6,500 bases of DNA from Nitrososphaerales archaeon (lineage in GTDB: Archaea; Thermoproteota; Nitrososphaeria; Nitrososphaerales; UBA183): contig JASIEW010000138.1 of NCBI GenBank assembly GCA_030045755.1, positions 1 to 6,500 on the forward strand. Direction: 5' to 3'. Below, piece after piece: positions 1-6,089 of this stretch; the stretch's first letter is position 1, and every line of letters begins with the position of its first letter. The translations under genes were made by a program, and so were the position numbers. A model generated the notes under the pieces. The model was not told the DNA's origin. It did not search any database and worked only from the letters and a program-made list of their open reading frames with translations.

Positions 1-795
1 ATGTTCGGTTACGCCACGAAGGAGACGCCTCAGCTCATGCCTCTTCCGATAATGCTGGCGCACGACATCGTCCACAGGCTCGCAGACGTGAGGAAGCAGA
101 AGTTGCTCCCGTATCTGAGACCCGACGGCAAGTCGCAAGTCACTGTGGAATATGACAACGGCAAGCCGGTCCGCGTCGACACAGTAGTGGTCGCCGCACA
201 GCACCAGGAGGATGTGGACGAGAAGGTGACTTCGGCGGACGTCGCGGAGAAGGTCGTCAAGCACGTGGTGCCCAAAGGGCTGATCGACGGCGACACGAAG
301 ATCCTCGTCAACTCGACCGGGAGGTTCGTGATAGGCGGCACCCTCGCCGACTCGGGGCTCACCGGACGCAAGATCATCGTGGACACGTACGGAGGCGTCG
401 GTTCGCACGGCGGAGGGTGCTTCTCAGGGAAGGACCCTTCGAAGGTAGATCGGTCAGGGAACTACATGGCGCGCTACATCGCAAAGAACATCGTGGCGTC
501 GGGCCTGGCCGAGAAGTGCGAAGTACAGATAGCATACGCGATCGGGGTCGCAAAGCCCGTGTCCTTCATGGTCGACACCCTCGGCACAGGCAAGGTCTCG
601 GACGAACGGATCACCAAGACGGCAACGGAGGTCTTCGACATGCGGCCGGGCATGATAATCCGGAACCTGGACCTCCTTCGGCCGATCTACAGGAAGACCG
701 CGTGCTACGGCCACTTCGGCAGGAGCGACCCGGACTTCACATGGGAGAAGACAGACAAGGCGGATGAGTTGAAACGGAAGCTACCAGCTTCCTGA
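1..795 (+). CDS. metK: S-adenosylmethionine synthetase (bacterial-type MetK), 5'-truncated by window edge
   Basis: Makes S-adenosylmethionine from ATP and methionine in the cytoplasm. The 264 visible residues align by eye without gaps to E. coli MetK from residue 122 to the end. With that offset of 121 the known active-site residues fall in place: Lys44 (K165, in RPDGKSQ), Asp117 (D238), Arg123-Lys124 (R244-K245, in GLTGRK), Lys144 and Lys148 (K265/K269, in SGKDPSK) and Asp150 (D271). The HGGG and [11 protein letters not shown] signatures and the C-terminal YGHFGR...WEKTDKA ending are intact. The ATG at position 1 corresponds to the Met of the family's GDQGxMFGY motif, so it is internal and the true start lies outside the window. 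Most archaea carry a different, archaeal SAM synthetase family, so a bacterial-type enzyme here is a point of note. Its stop TGA lies inside a reading frame that continues into the next gene, which suggests one transcription unit. Identity is near certain. Confidence 0.97.
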   Translation: MFGYATKETPQLMPLPIMLAHDIVHRLADVRKQKLLPYLRPDGKSQVTVEYDNGKPVRVDTVVVAAQHQEDVDEKVTSADVAEKVVKHVVPKGLIDGDTKILVNSTGRFVIGGTLADSGLTGRKIIVDTYGGVGSHGGGCFSGKDPSKVDRSGNYMARYIAKNIVASGLAEKCEVQIAYAIGVAKPVSFMVDTLGTGKVSDERITKTATEVFDMRPGMIIRNLDLLRPIYRKTACYGHFGRSDPDFTWEKTDKADELKRKLPAS

Positions 796-926
796 CCAAG
801 GGGCGCGAGAAAACCAGCCCCAGGGCCATCTCGGTTCAGCTTTCAGGGCGCTTCTCCTGGAACAAGCCTCTGACAGTCGCAGCTAGGAGGTTCACGCGCG
901 AGCGGACGCAGTCAAACTCGGAGGCG
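792..926 (+). other. Probable coding N-terminal extension of the zinc-less MetE-like gene, without ATG/GTG/TTG
   Basis: The frame of the gene at 927 is open back to a TGA at 765-767 inside metK. From 828 it reads ISVQLSGRFSW, then KPLTVAARRFTRER, which fits the start of archaeal MetE-like proteins (a TxxxGSFPR-like first strand, then a helix with an aromatic-basic ending), before running smoothly into SAREAAARDLVREQ. Without it the protein would lack the first barrel strand. No ATG, GTG or TTG lies in this frame between 768 and 926. The most attractive candidate is CTG at 792-794, which overlaps the metK stop as CTGA. This is the same 4-nt arrangement as TTGA at 1829-1832 and GTGA at 6089-6086, and would give 346 residues. 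ATC at 828 is another option, and a sequence error or indel is possible. No promoter-like AT-rich element is visible here. Confidence 0.6.
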
Positions 927-1832
927 ATGGAGAGTGCAAGGGAGGCGGCGGCCAGGGACCTGGTCAGGGAGCAGATCGACCTGGGCTATGAGTACCTGAC
1001 CGAGGGGGGGTTCGGACAGCTCGACGTCTTCTCGTCGTACGTCGGGACCGTCGACGGAGTGAGGTCTACCGGGAACATCGACAAGTATCCCGGGACCAGG
1101 AACTCGTACTACCACACGCCGCTCGTCGAGGGCAGGGTGAGGGCACACGGCGGCACAATCTCACGGACGCTTCTTACTTCTCAATTCCCGAAGGGCTGCA
1201 AGAGGAAGGCCATCCTGCCCTCTCCGGTCTCCTTCGCGCTGGCTTGCGAGAACACGTCCTACGGGACTCGGGCCGAGATCTGCCGCGACTTCAGCGAAGT
1301 CCTCAGGGCCGACGTGAAGGAACTCTCAGGACTCGGCTACGAATACATCCAGCTGACGGACGCCTTCCTGCCAAGCAAGAGGTTCGCGGGAAGACTGTTC
1401 GAAGGGCTGGAGCGGACCCTGGTAGAGAGCCTTGCGACCATCTTCGAAGGATTCAGAGGGAGGTCGGCATATTATCTCCACTCCGACGACGCGTCGCGGA
1501 TGGTGCCCGCGCTGCTGGAGTCGGGAGTCACAGACGTGGGGTTCGACTTCAATACGCCCCTGTCCGCCCTCGGCGGCGAGAGGGTTACCAAGAACCTGGT
1601 GCTCGGCATCCAGAACTCAACCAGGAAACTCCCTTCCGATCTCTTGCAGGAAGAGCCGAAGATCCTGGCCCGGAGGGTCCTGGAGGCGGCCCGGTCCCTG
1701 AAACTGGCGGAGTCCGCGCTGTTGACCATCTCACCGAGCCAAGACTACGACGGACTCCAGACCTATCCCCAGGCAGTCGCGAGGATGAGGAACCTCGCTG
1801 GCGCAGTCGGGTTGGCGGAGGGCCGCGCTTGA
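927..1832 (+). CDS. MetE-family barrel protein lacking zinc ligands (MetE N-half-like), start probably further upstream
   Basis: Resembles the cobalamin-independent methionine synthase (MetE) barrel: an amphipathic helix then LGYEYLTEGG (19-28), LPSPVSFAL (97-105), IQLTDAFLP (141-149, in the place of the usual QxDEP strand), YYLHSDD (182-188), GFDFNTP (205-211) and LLTISPSQDYDG (265-276). The catalytic half of MetE binds zinc through His-x-Cys, Glu and Cys. Here the His is kept (185), but the Cys of H-x-C is Asp187, Asp207 sits about where the Glu would be, and the usual DCG is SQD. It is therefore unlikely to activate homocysteine itself. It may play the part of the zinc-free N-terminal half of MetE, as a partner of the next gene, with which it overlaps by 4 nt (TTGA). 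ATG927 is the first standard start, but GGAGG ends only 2 nt before it, and the frame upstream looks coding. The product is thus probably longer than 301 residues. The family is likely; the role is inferred. Confidence 0.8.
   Translation: MESAREAAARDLVREQIDLGYEYLTEGGFGQLDVFSSYVGTVDGVRSTGNIDKYPGTRNSYYHTPLVEGRVRAHGGTISRTLLTSQFPKGCKRKAILPSPVSFALACENTSYGTRAEICRDFSEVLRADVKELSGLGYEYIQLTDAFLPSKRFAGRLFEGLERTLVESLATIFEGFRGRSAYYLHSDDASRMVPALLESGVTDVGFDFNTPLSALGGERVTKNLVLGIQNSTRKLPSDLLQEEPKILARRVLEAARSLKLAESALLTISPSQDYDGLQTYPQAVARMRNLAGAVGLAEGRA
1817..1822 (+). promoter_or_regulatory. Ribosome binding site that fixes the TTG start at 1829
   Basis: GGAGGG ends 6 nt before TTG 1829, a good Shine-Dalgarno spacing. 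It supports this TTG over the downstream ATG at 1853. Confidence 0.75.
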
Positions 1833-3091
1833 CCGACCCTCTCTTCGCAACGATGGACATCGGAAGCGGCCCGAGGGACCCCGGGCTTGTAGGGCTACTG
1901 GCGGACAAGGAAATCTCAGAGGAGCAGTCCCGCAGGGTGTCGGCCTTCGTCCGTGGCGTAGACCCATCCTTGGCGGCAAGATACGCCTCGCTGGTAAAGG
2001 AGGGGCATCCGGAGGCAGAAGAGTCGGTTCTCTTCCTGACGGAGCTCGCCGTAAGGACGCTTGAGAAGCTCGGCTACAACTGGGTCTTCGACCTCGAGTG
2101 GCCGAGGACGGAGATGGTCGACTGGGAGTCGGCCGACGTGGGCGGGCTGACCAGGTCCGAAGAGTGGCAGCGCTCCTATGGATACAGGTTCTGGAAACCC
2201 TCAGGGATCTCGGCCCAGATCACCTACAAGAACTCCGACAGGCACGTCGACGAGCTGAAGAGGGTCGCGAGGTTCGCGAAGAAGGAGATCCGGTTTCCGA
2301 TAACCGATCCCCACTGCGAGGTCAGAGCGAACGACAACCTGTACTACTATGGGCGGGAGCTGTCTTCCGGAAGGAGCGAGGTCCTGGCGAGCCTCGCGGC
2401 AGACCACGAGGCTACGCTCGAGTTCGCGCGAAGCGTGACTCTGAACAGGGTGAGGGCGCTCTCCGAGAACGCACCGCCCGGAAAGACGATAGCAGTGCAG
2501 TACGACAACTTCATCGTCGCTGGGGAGGAGAAGGAGTTCGACAGGCCGCTCCTCGCAAAGCAGGGCCTGTCCGCGCCATCCTACATCGAGGCCCTGAAGG
2601 AGATAACGCCCAGTCTGCCGAACGTCAGGTACTTCATCCACAACTGCCTCCAAGACTACTCGCTCTACGTCCCCTATCTCCTCGAAGTCCCCCGGCTGGA
2701 GAAGTTCTGCCTGGAGATGTCCAGCCACGACACGGAGAGGCTCGGGACGACCGACGAGGAGCGCAGGGGCCCAGGGTTCGAGTCCTTGAAACAGTTCAAG
2801 GAGTACGGGCTCAGGAAGGGCCAGGTGGTGGGAGTCGGGGTCGCCTCCACGTATGAGGGCGCCGTGCAGCCGGCCCCCGAGTTGGTGAGGGACAGGATAC
2901 TCTATGCCGTCAAGGTGCTCGAAGACCCTTGGAAGGTGCAGCCGGTGCTCGACTGCGGGCTGCGCAACCTAAGCCTGAGCACGATGTGGGAGATCGGTCT
3001 CAGCGTTCACAGGGGAAGGGACATGGCGCTGCAGGTCGTCGGGAAGGAGCAGGGAATCGACGTGACGCCGTATCTCACGGGAGGCTCCTGA
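1829..3091 (+). CDS. Zinc-binding MetE-type methionine synthase (catalytic barrel)
   Basis: Predicted to transfer a methyl group to zinc-bound homocysteine, giving methionine. From TTG 1829 the protein has 420 residues. All four MetE zinc ligands are visible: His271 and Cys273 (FIHNCLQ), Glu296 (CLEMSSH) and Cys376 (LDCGLRNLS). The N-terminus LFATMDIGSGPR (5-16) matches the FPTxxxGSxPR opening of the family, so the TTG is preferred over ATG 1853, which would cut into it. The open frame continues upstream to 1244, but that part lies inside the previous gene and is not MetE-like. The start overlaps the previous stop as TTGA, and the next gene begins 1 nt after this stop, so translation is probably coupled. 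At 420 residues it is longer than the roughly 310-350 of a minimal archaeal MetE barrel, with extra sequence around 50-200. The methyl donor (methyl-folate or a methylated corrinoid protein) cannot be read from sequence. The family is confident; the exact substrate is not. Confidence 0.88.
   Translation: MTDPLFATMDIGSGPRDPGLVGLLADKEISEEQSRRVSAFVRGVDPSLAARYASLVKEGHPEAEESVLFLTELAVRTLEKLGYNWVFDLEWPRTEMVDWESADVGGLTRSEEWQRSYGYRFWKPSGISAQITYKNSDRHVDELKRVARFAKKEIRFPITDPHCEVRANDNLYYYGRELSSGRSEVLASLAADHEATLEFARSVTLNRVRALSENAPPGKTIAVQYDNFIVAGEEKEFDRPLLAKQGLSAPSYIEALKEITPSLPNVRYFIHNCLQDYSLYVPYLLEVPRLEKFCLEMSSHDTERLGTTDEERRGPGFESLKQFKEYGLRKGQVVGVGVASTYEGAVQPAPELVRDRILYAVKVLEDPWKVQPVLDCGLRNLSLSTMWEIGLSVHRGRDMALQVVGKEQGIDVTPYLTGGS
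3079..3084 (+). promoter_or_regulatory. Ribosome binding site for the TTG start at 3093
   Basis: GGGAGG lies 8 nt before TTG 3093, inside the last codons of the preceding gene. It supports the TTG start, as there is no ATG or GTG near the conserved TTVIGSYP opening. Confidence 0.75.
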
Positions 3092-3092
3092 G

Positions 3093-4388
3093 TTGCCCGC
3101 GCCAAAGACCACGGTCATCGGAAGCTATCCGGTCTTCGCGAGCGAGGCGGAGGTCGAGCATTATCTCCGCAGACAGAAGAAGGAAGAGGGGTCCAGCGTG
3201 TTCAGCCCCTTCCTGAAGACGACCGAGCGAGCCTTCAGGGACCAGGTCAGCGCGGGAGTCGAAGTCCCGTCGACGGGCCAGACGCCATTCGACTTTCTGA
3301 ACCTCTACTTGGACCCGGCGAAGGTCGAAGGGGTCGAGTCGATCGGATCTGGGAGGAAGGTCGTGTCCGACCTGAAGAGGAGGGAACCGCTCAGACTCGA
3401 CGAGGTGAAGCACCTCTACGAGCTGATAGACGACGTGAGCGTCCCAGGCTCGGGAGGCAAGCTCCTCAAGGCCAAGGAGCCGATCACCGACCCTTACACT
3501 CTTGCGACGGGCGTCCAGAACGCCACCAACAAGGACACGCGCGAGCTGACCTTCGAGATCCTCAGGGAGATAGTCATACCGGAGGCGAAGTCCATCGCGC
3601 CGTATGTGGGATACTTCCAGTTCGACGCGCCGCGATATTCGAGCGTTTCGGCGAGGCCCGACTATCTCCCGAAGATCTACGAAGAGCTCAGGGCCGAGCT
3701 CGACAAGCCGATCATACTGCATGTGTGCGGAGACACATCGGGGATCTTCGAGGAGCTGACCGGCTTCGACGTCGACGTCCTGAGCCTGGACTTCACCCTC
3801 ACGCCTCGGCTCACGGAGGTCGCCTCGAGGAAGAACTACGACCAGACCCTGGGGGTCGGCCTGACGAAGACCGAGCCCAGAGTGGAGAGCGTCGACGAGG
3901 TCAGGGGCCTCATAGCTGAGGTCTGCAAGGGCGTCGGCGAAGACAGGGTGTCGTTCCTGCATCCGGCGTGCGGGCAGCGCAACCTGCCGCTCAGCGCGGC
4001 CTATGAGAAGGACGTGAACATAACCCTGGCAAGGGACGAGTACTTCTACGGGTCCTCGCCGACCAAGGTCGAGGTCGCCACCCACTCGGAGAGGCTGAGG
4101 CCCTCGTCGTACGACCCGCGGGGCAAGTTCAGGATACTCGTGGACAGGGGCGCGGGGAGGATCGTCCTGAGCCTGGTCGACTATCAGAACGTCCCAAAGC
4201 GCAGGATCTCGGGGGACTACGCTGACAAGATCATACGCAAAATCCTGGCCGACGGCCTGCTCGAAGGCGACAAGCTAGGCATGCTGCACCTGGGCTACGT
4301 GGCTCTCGAGCTAGGCAAGGCGGAGACTGCCCTTCACAACGGCTTGGACTACAGGCAGGACCAGCCGCTCCTTACGCCGAGGGGTTAG
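3093..4388 (+). CDS. MesA-like core methionine synthase fused to a DUF4346-like C-terminal domain
   Basis: Residues 1 to about 315 form a methionine-synthase barrel that resembles the archaeal core enzyme of methanogens (MesA; the Methanothermobacter protein uses methylcobalamin in vitro). Visible marks are TTVIGSYPV (6-14), RDQVSAGVEVPSTGQ (49-63), FQFDAP (175-180, for the usual QxDEP), LHVCGD (209-214), VESVDEV (264-270) and HPACGQRNLP (290-299). Zinc ligands are His210, Cys212 and Cys293; the fourth position, normally Glu, appears to be Asp233 (VLSLDF). Residues about 341-424 (DPRGKFRILVDR, then LGYVALELGKAETAL and LDYRQDQP) are not part of the barrel. They match my memory of DUF4346, a domain I associate with pterin-binding and MtrA-like corrinoid proteins; that link is recall, not a search. 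The TTG start has a good ribosome binding site and begins 1 nt after the previous stop. Probable role: methyl transfer to homocysteine, perhaps from a corrinoid donor docked by the C-terminal domain (inference). Confidence 0.85.
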   Translation: MPAPKTTVIGSYPVFASEAEVEHYLRRQKKEEGSSVFSPFLKTTERAFRDQVSAGVEVPSTGQTPFDFLNLYLDPAKVEGVESIGSGRKVVSDLKRREPLRLDEVKHLYELIDDVSVPGSGGKLLKAKEPITDPYTLATGVQNATNKDTRELTFEILREIVIPEAKSIAPYVGYFQFDAPRYSSVSARPDYLPKIYEELRAELDKPIILHVCGDTSGIFEELTGFDVDVLSLDFTLTPRLTEVASRKNYDQTLGVGLTKTEPRVESVDEVRGLIAEVCKGVGEDRVSFLHPACGQRNLPLSAAYEKDVNITLARDEYFYGSSPTKVEVATHSERLRPSSYDPRGKFRILVDRGAGRIVLSLVDYQNVPKRRISGDYADKIIRKILADGLLEGDKLGMLHLGYVALELGKAETALHNGLDYRQDQPLLTPRG

Positions 4389-4391
4389 GGG
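4387..4391 (+). promoter_or_regulatory. Probable ribosome binding site for the TTG start at 4401
   Basis: AGGGG, overlapping the stop codon of the preceding gene, lies 9 nt before TTG 4401. No ATG or GTG lies between here and the conserved VELWPP motif. Confidence 0.5.
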
Positions 4392-4400
4392 AAACCAGGA

Positions 4401-5279
4401 TTGCTGAAGAGGCTTCTGGGAAGCACCGATTTCCTCCAGACGGTGGAGCTCTGGCCTCCGGGGTTCTCATCAGCCCCCGAGCCGCGCTCGCTCGAGTACC
4501 AGTTCTCCTGGCTGTGCGAGAGGCTCGAAATACTGGGGGAGTACTTCGACGCCTTCCATGTCGCCGACCTGAACACGCCTTCGCGCAGGTACCTGGACTC
4601 CGTCCTGACGGCCGTCCAGCTCAAGCAGAGGTTTCAGTGGCTCGAGCTCGCCCCGACTGTCTGCTCCAGGGACAGGAACAGGAAGGCTCTGGAGGAGGCC
4701 GTGTCTTCGGCGCTCTTCTTCGGAATGGACAACCTGATCCTGGTCAGAGGCGATCCGCTTCCTTCGGGGCCGAAGGACGCTCCCCGCAACGTCTACGACG
4801 TCCCTGGCGTGTCGGGTCTGGTCCGGCTTGCGCGCGAGGTCCAAGGGAGCGTGGGGGCGGAGCACCTCTGCCTCCTGACACCGATCGACCTTACGAGGAT
4901 CGAGGACGAGAAGTACCTGGAGGTGATCAGAGGAAGAGAGCGCGCGACCTCGGACGTGTTCCTGTCCCAGATATTCGCCGGCGAGCCAGAGGACTATCTG
5001 TTGCTCATCGACCGGCTCCGCTCGGAGGGCATACGGTCGCCTGTCCTTCACAACGTGTTCCCCTTCCTTTCGTTCAACGACGCCGCAAAGCTGTCCCGAA
5101 GGTTCGGCTTCAAGGTCTCCAGCGCGGTCCTCTCGGAGCTCAAGGCGTCGGGGGCCTCGGCCGGCATAAGGAACGCCTCGAAGTTCCGAGACGCCCTCGC
5201 AAGCAACAGGGGGAAGGTGAACGGGGTGTTCATCTCCTCGCGCGGGGAGCCCGAGCTCGCGCTAAGGCTTGCGAGGTAG
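4401..5279 (+). CDS. metF: 5,10-methylenetetrahydrofolate reductase family protein (MetF)
   Basis: Expected to reduce 5,10-methylenetetrahydrofolate to 5-methyltetrahydrofolate with a bound flavin, supplying methyl groups for methionine synthesis. At 292 residues it matches the usual single-barrel length. Motifs in order: VELWPP (15-20), with Glu16 equivalent to the catalytic Glu28 of E. coli MetF; ELAPTVCSRDRNRKAL (82-97), the conserved CRDxNR helix; NLILVRGDP (111-119), with Asp118 equivalent to the flavin/folate-site Asp120; FLSQIFAGEPEDYLLLIDRLR (187-207), with Gln190 in the place of the folate-contacting Gln183; and PVLHNVFPFLS (214-224). The start is TTG, 12 nt after the previous stop. 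Its position directly behind three methionine-synthase-type genes and metK fits a one-carbon to SAM operon. In an archaeon with methanopterin the carrier could differ, so the substrate pterin is inferred. Its last 18 bp overlap the end of the opposite-strand gene. Confidence 0.88.
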   Translation: MLKRLLGSTDFLQTVELWPPGFSSAPEPRSLEYQFSWLCERLEILGEYFDAFHVADLNTPSRRYLDSVLTAVQLKQRFQWLELAPTVCSRDRNRKALEEAVSSALFFGMDNLILVRGDPLPSGPKDAPRNVYDVPGVSGLVRLAREVQGSVGAEHLCLLTPIDLTRIEDEKYLEVIRGRERATSDVFLSQIFAGEPEDYLLLIDRLRSEGIRSPVLHNVFPFLSFNDAAKLSRRFGFKVSSAVLSELKASGASAGIRNASKFRDALASNRGKVNGVFISSRGEPELALRLAR

Positions 5280-6089
5280 TTCCAGCTCGCGAAGCACGAG
5301 CCGGTGCAGCTCTTCGTTTGCCGAAGCGACGAAGTCGAACCTGCTGCCGCTCGAAAGCCTCGGGTTCAGGGGTGACCCTCGCGGAGTCGATATCAGGGCG
5401 CCTGCTTCGCCGGCGATCAGAAGGCCGCCTGCGACGTCCACAAGCCTCGCACGTCCTCTCACGTCTACTACGACATCTATCTTACCCTCGGCGAGCAGAC
5501 AGAGTTCCAGGGCGTTTGCGCCGAAGTGCACTTGCCTGCCCACGGAAGACACGAGACCTGCAAGGTTCCTGACGACCGAGGCCGGCGCCCTGCTGACGTC
5601 GACTCCCGCTACCGCTGCGCCGAGCGACTTCACCCTGCTGGTCCGGATGCTTCTGCCGTTTCTGCTCGCCCCCCGCCCCTTCTCCGCGAAGTAGACGTCG
5701 CCGTTGACAAGATCTCTGATCAGGGCGTGCTTGAGGGCGCTCAGGGTCTTCCCCTCGACGACCCCTACGGACGAACAGTAGAACGGGACGCCCCTCTGGT
5801 AGTTGGAGGAACCATCGAGCGGGTCGACGATTGCGACCCTGGCGGCGTCTCGCGGTCCGATGTCGCCTTCTTCTTCGCTGACTATCCTTGTATCGGGGAT
5901 CTTCGAAAGCTGCCGCAGAATCGCTTTCTCGGCCTCCCTGTCCGCAAGCAGCGTCACATCGCCTGACGCCCCGACTCCCACAGACGCCGACCTCTGTCCG
6001 CTCGACGCGACCTTTGAGACGGCTTCCTGGGCATCGCCGGTCGCGGCTTCAAGAGTCGCTCTCCAGTCTATGCCGCCCTTAGCCCTCAC
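5262..6089 (-). CDS. Inositol monophosphatase / fructose-1,6-bisphosphatase family phosphatase
   Basis: Member of the Mg-dependent, lithium-sensitive sugar-phosphatase family. Archaeal members often act on both inositol-1-phosphate and fructose-1,6-bisphosphate, and some on NADP. From GTG 6089 the product has 275 residues, the usual length. Visible motifs: TLLADREAE (46-54); SEEEGD (71-76) giving the metal-binding Glu; DPLDGSSNYQRGVPFY (89-104), the family's DPxDGTxN motif with metal ligands Asp89 and Asp92; FGANALELCLLAEGKID (189-205); and LVDVAGGLLIAGEAGA (216-231), with Asp218 as the third metal ligand. The open frame reaches 6356, but the extra 89 residues are arginine-rich and are the shadow of the upstream kinase-like gene. 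GTG 6089 overlaps that gene's stop as GTGA, and GAGGT precedes it by 5 nt. GTG 6092 directly before is an alternative. It is probably co-transcribed with the upstream gene. The family is firm; the substrate is open. Confidence 0.92.
   Translation of the reverse strand: MRAKGGIDWRATLEAATGDAQEAVSKVASSGQRSASVGVGASGDVTLLADREAEKAILRQLSKIPDTRIVSEEEGDIGPRDAARVAIVDPLDGSSNYQRGVPFYCSSVGVVEGKTLSALKHALIRDLVNGDVYFAEKGRGASRNGRSIRTSRVKSLGAAVAGVDVSRAPASVVRNLAGLVSSVGRQVHFGANALELCLLAEGKIDVVVDVRGRARLVDVAGGLLIAGEAGALISTPRGSPLNPRLSSGSRFDFVASANEELHRLVLRELELPRKP

Noticed and set aside
885..891. AGGAGGT, a perfect-looking Shine-Dalgarno sequence
   Set aside because: No ATG, GTG or TTG in the right frame follows at usable distance. 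It also encodes Arg-Arg in the preferred AGG codons of the likely coding extension, so it is probably coincidence.
1244..1828. Upstream open part of the frame of the zinc-binding barrel gene, starting at ATG 1244
   Set aside because: It lies inside the previous MetE-like gene in another frame and translates to arginine-rich, non-conserved sequence. Family homology begins just after TTG 1829, which has a good ribosome binding site.
3075..4085. Long open frame (336 codons) on the minus strand opposite the MesA-like gene
   Set aside because: It is arginine/leucine/valine-rich with no recognisable motif, and lies fully against a gene with clear catalytic motifs. High GC makes such antisense frames common.
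4514..5572. Open frame of 352 codons overlapping metF in another plus-strand frame
   Set aside because: Arg/Gly/Pro-rich translation without motifs, running across the end of metF and into the antisense of the phosphatase gene; a GC-driven shadow.
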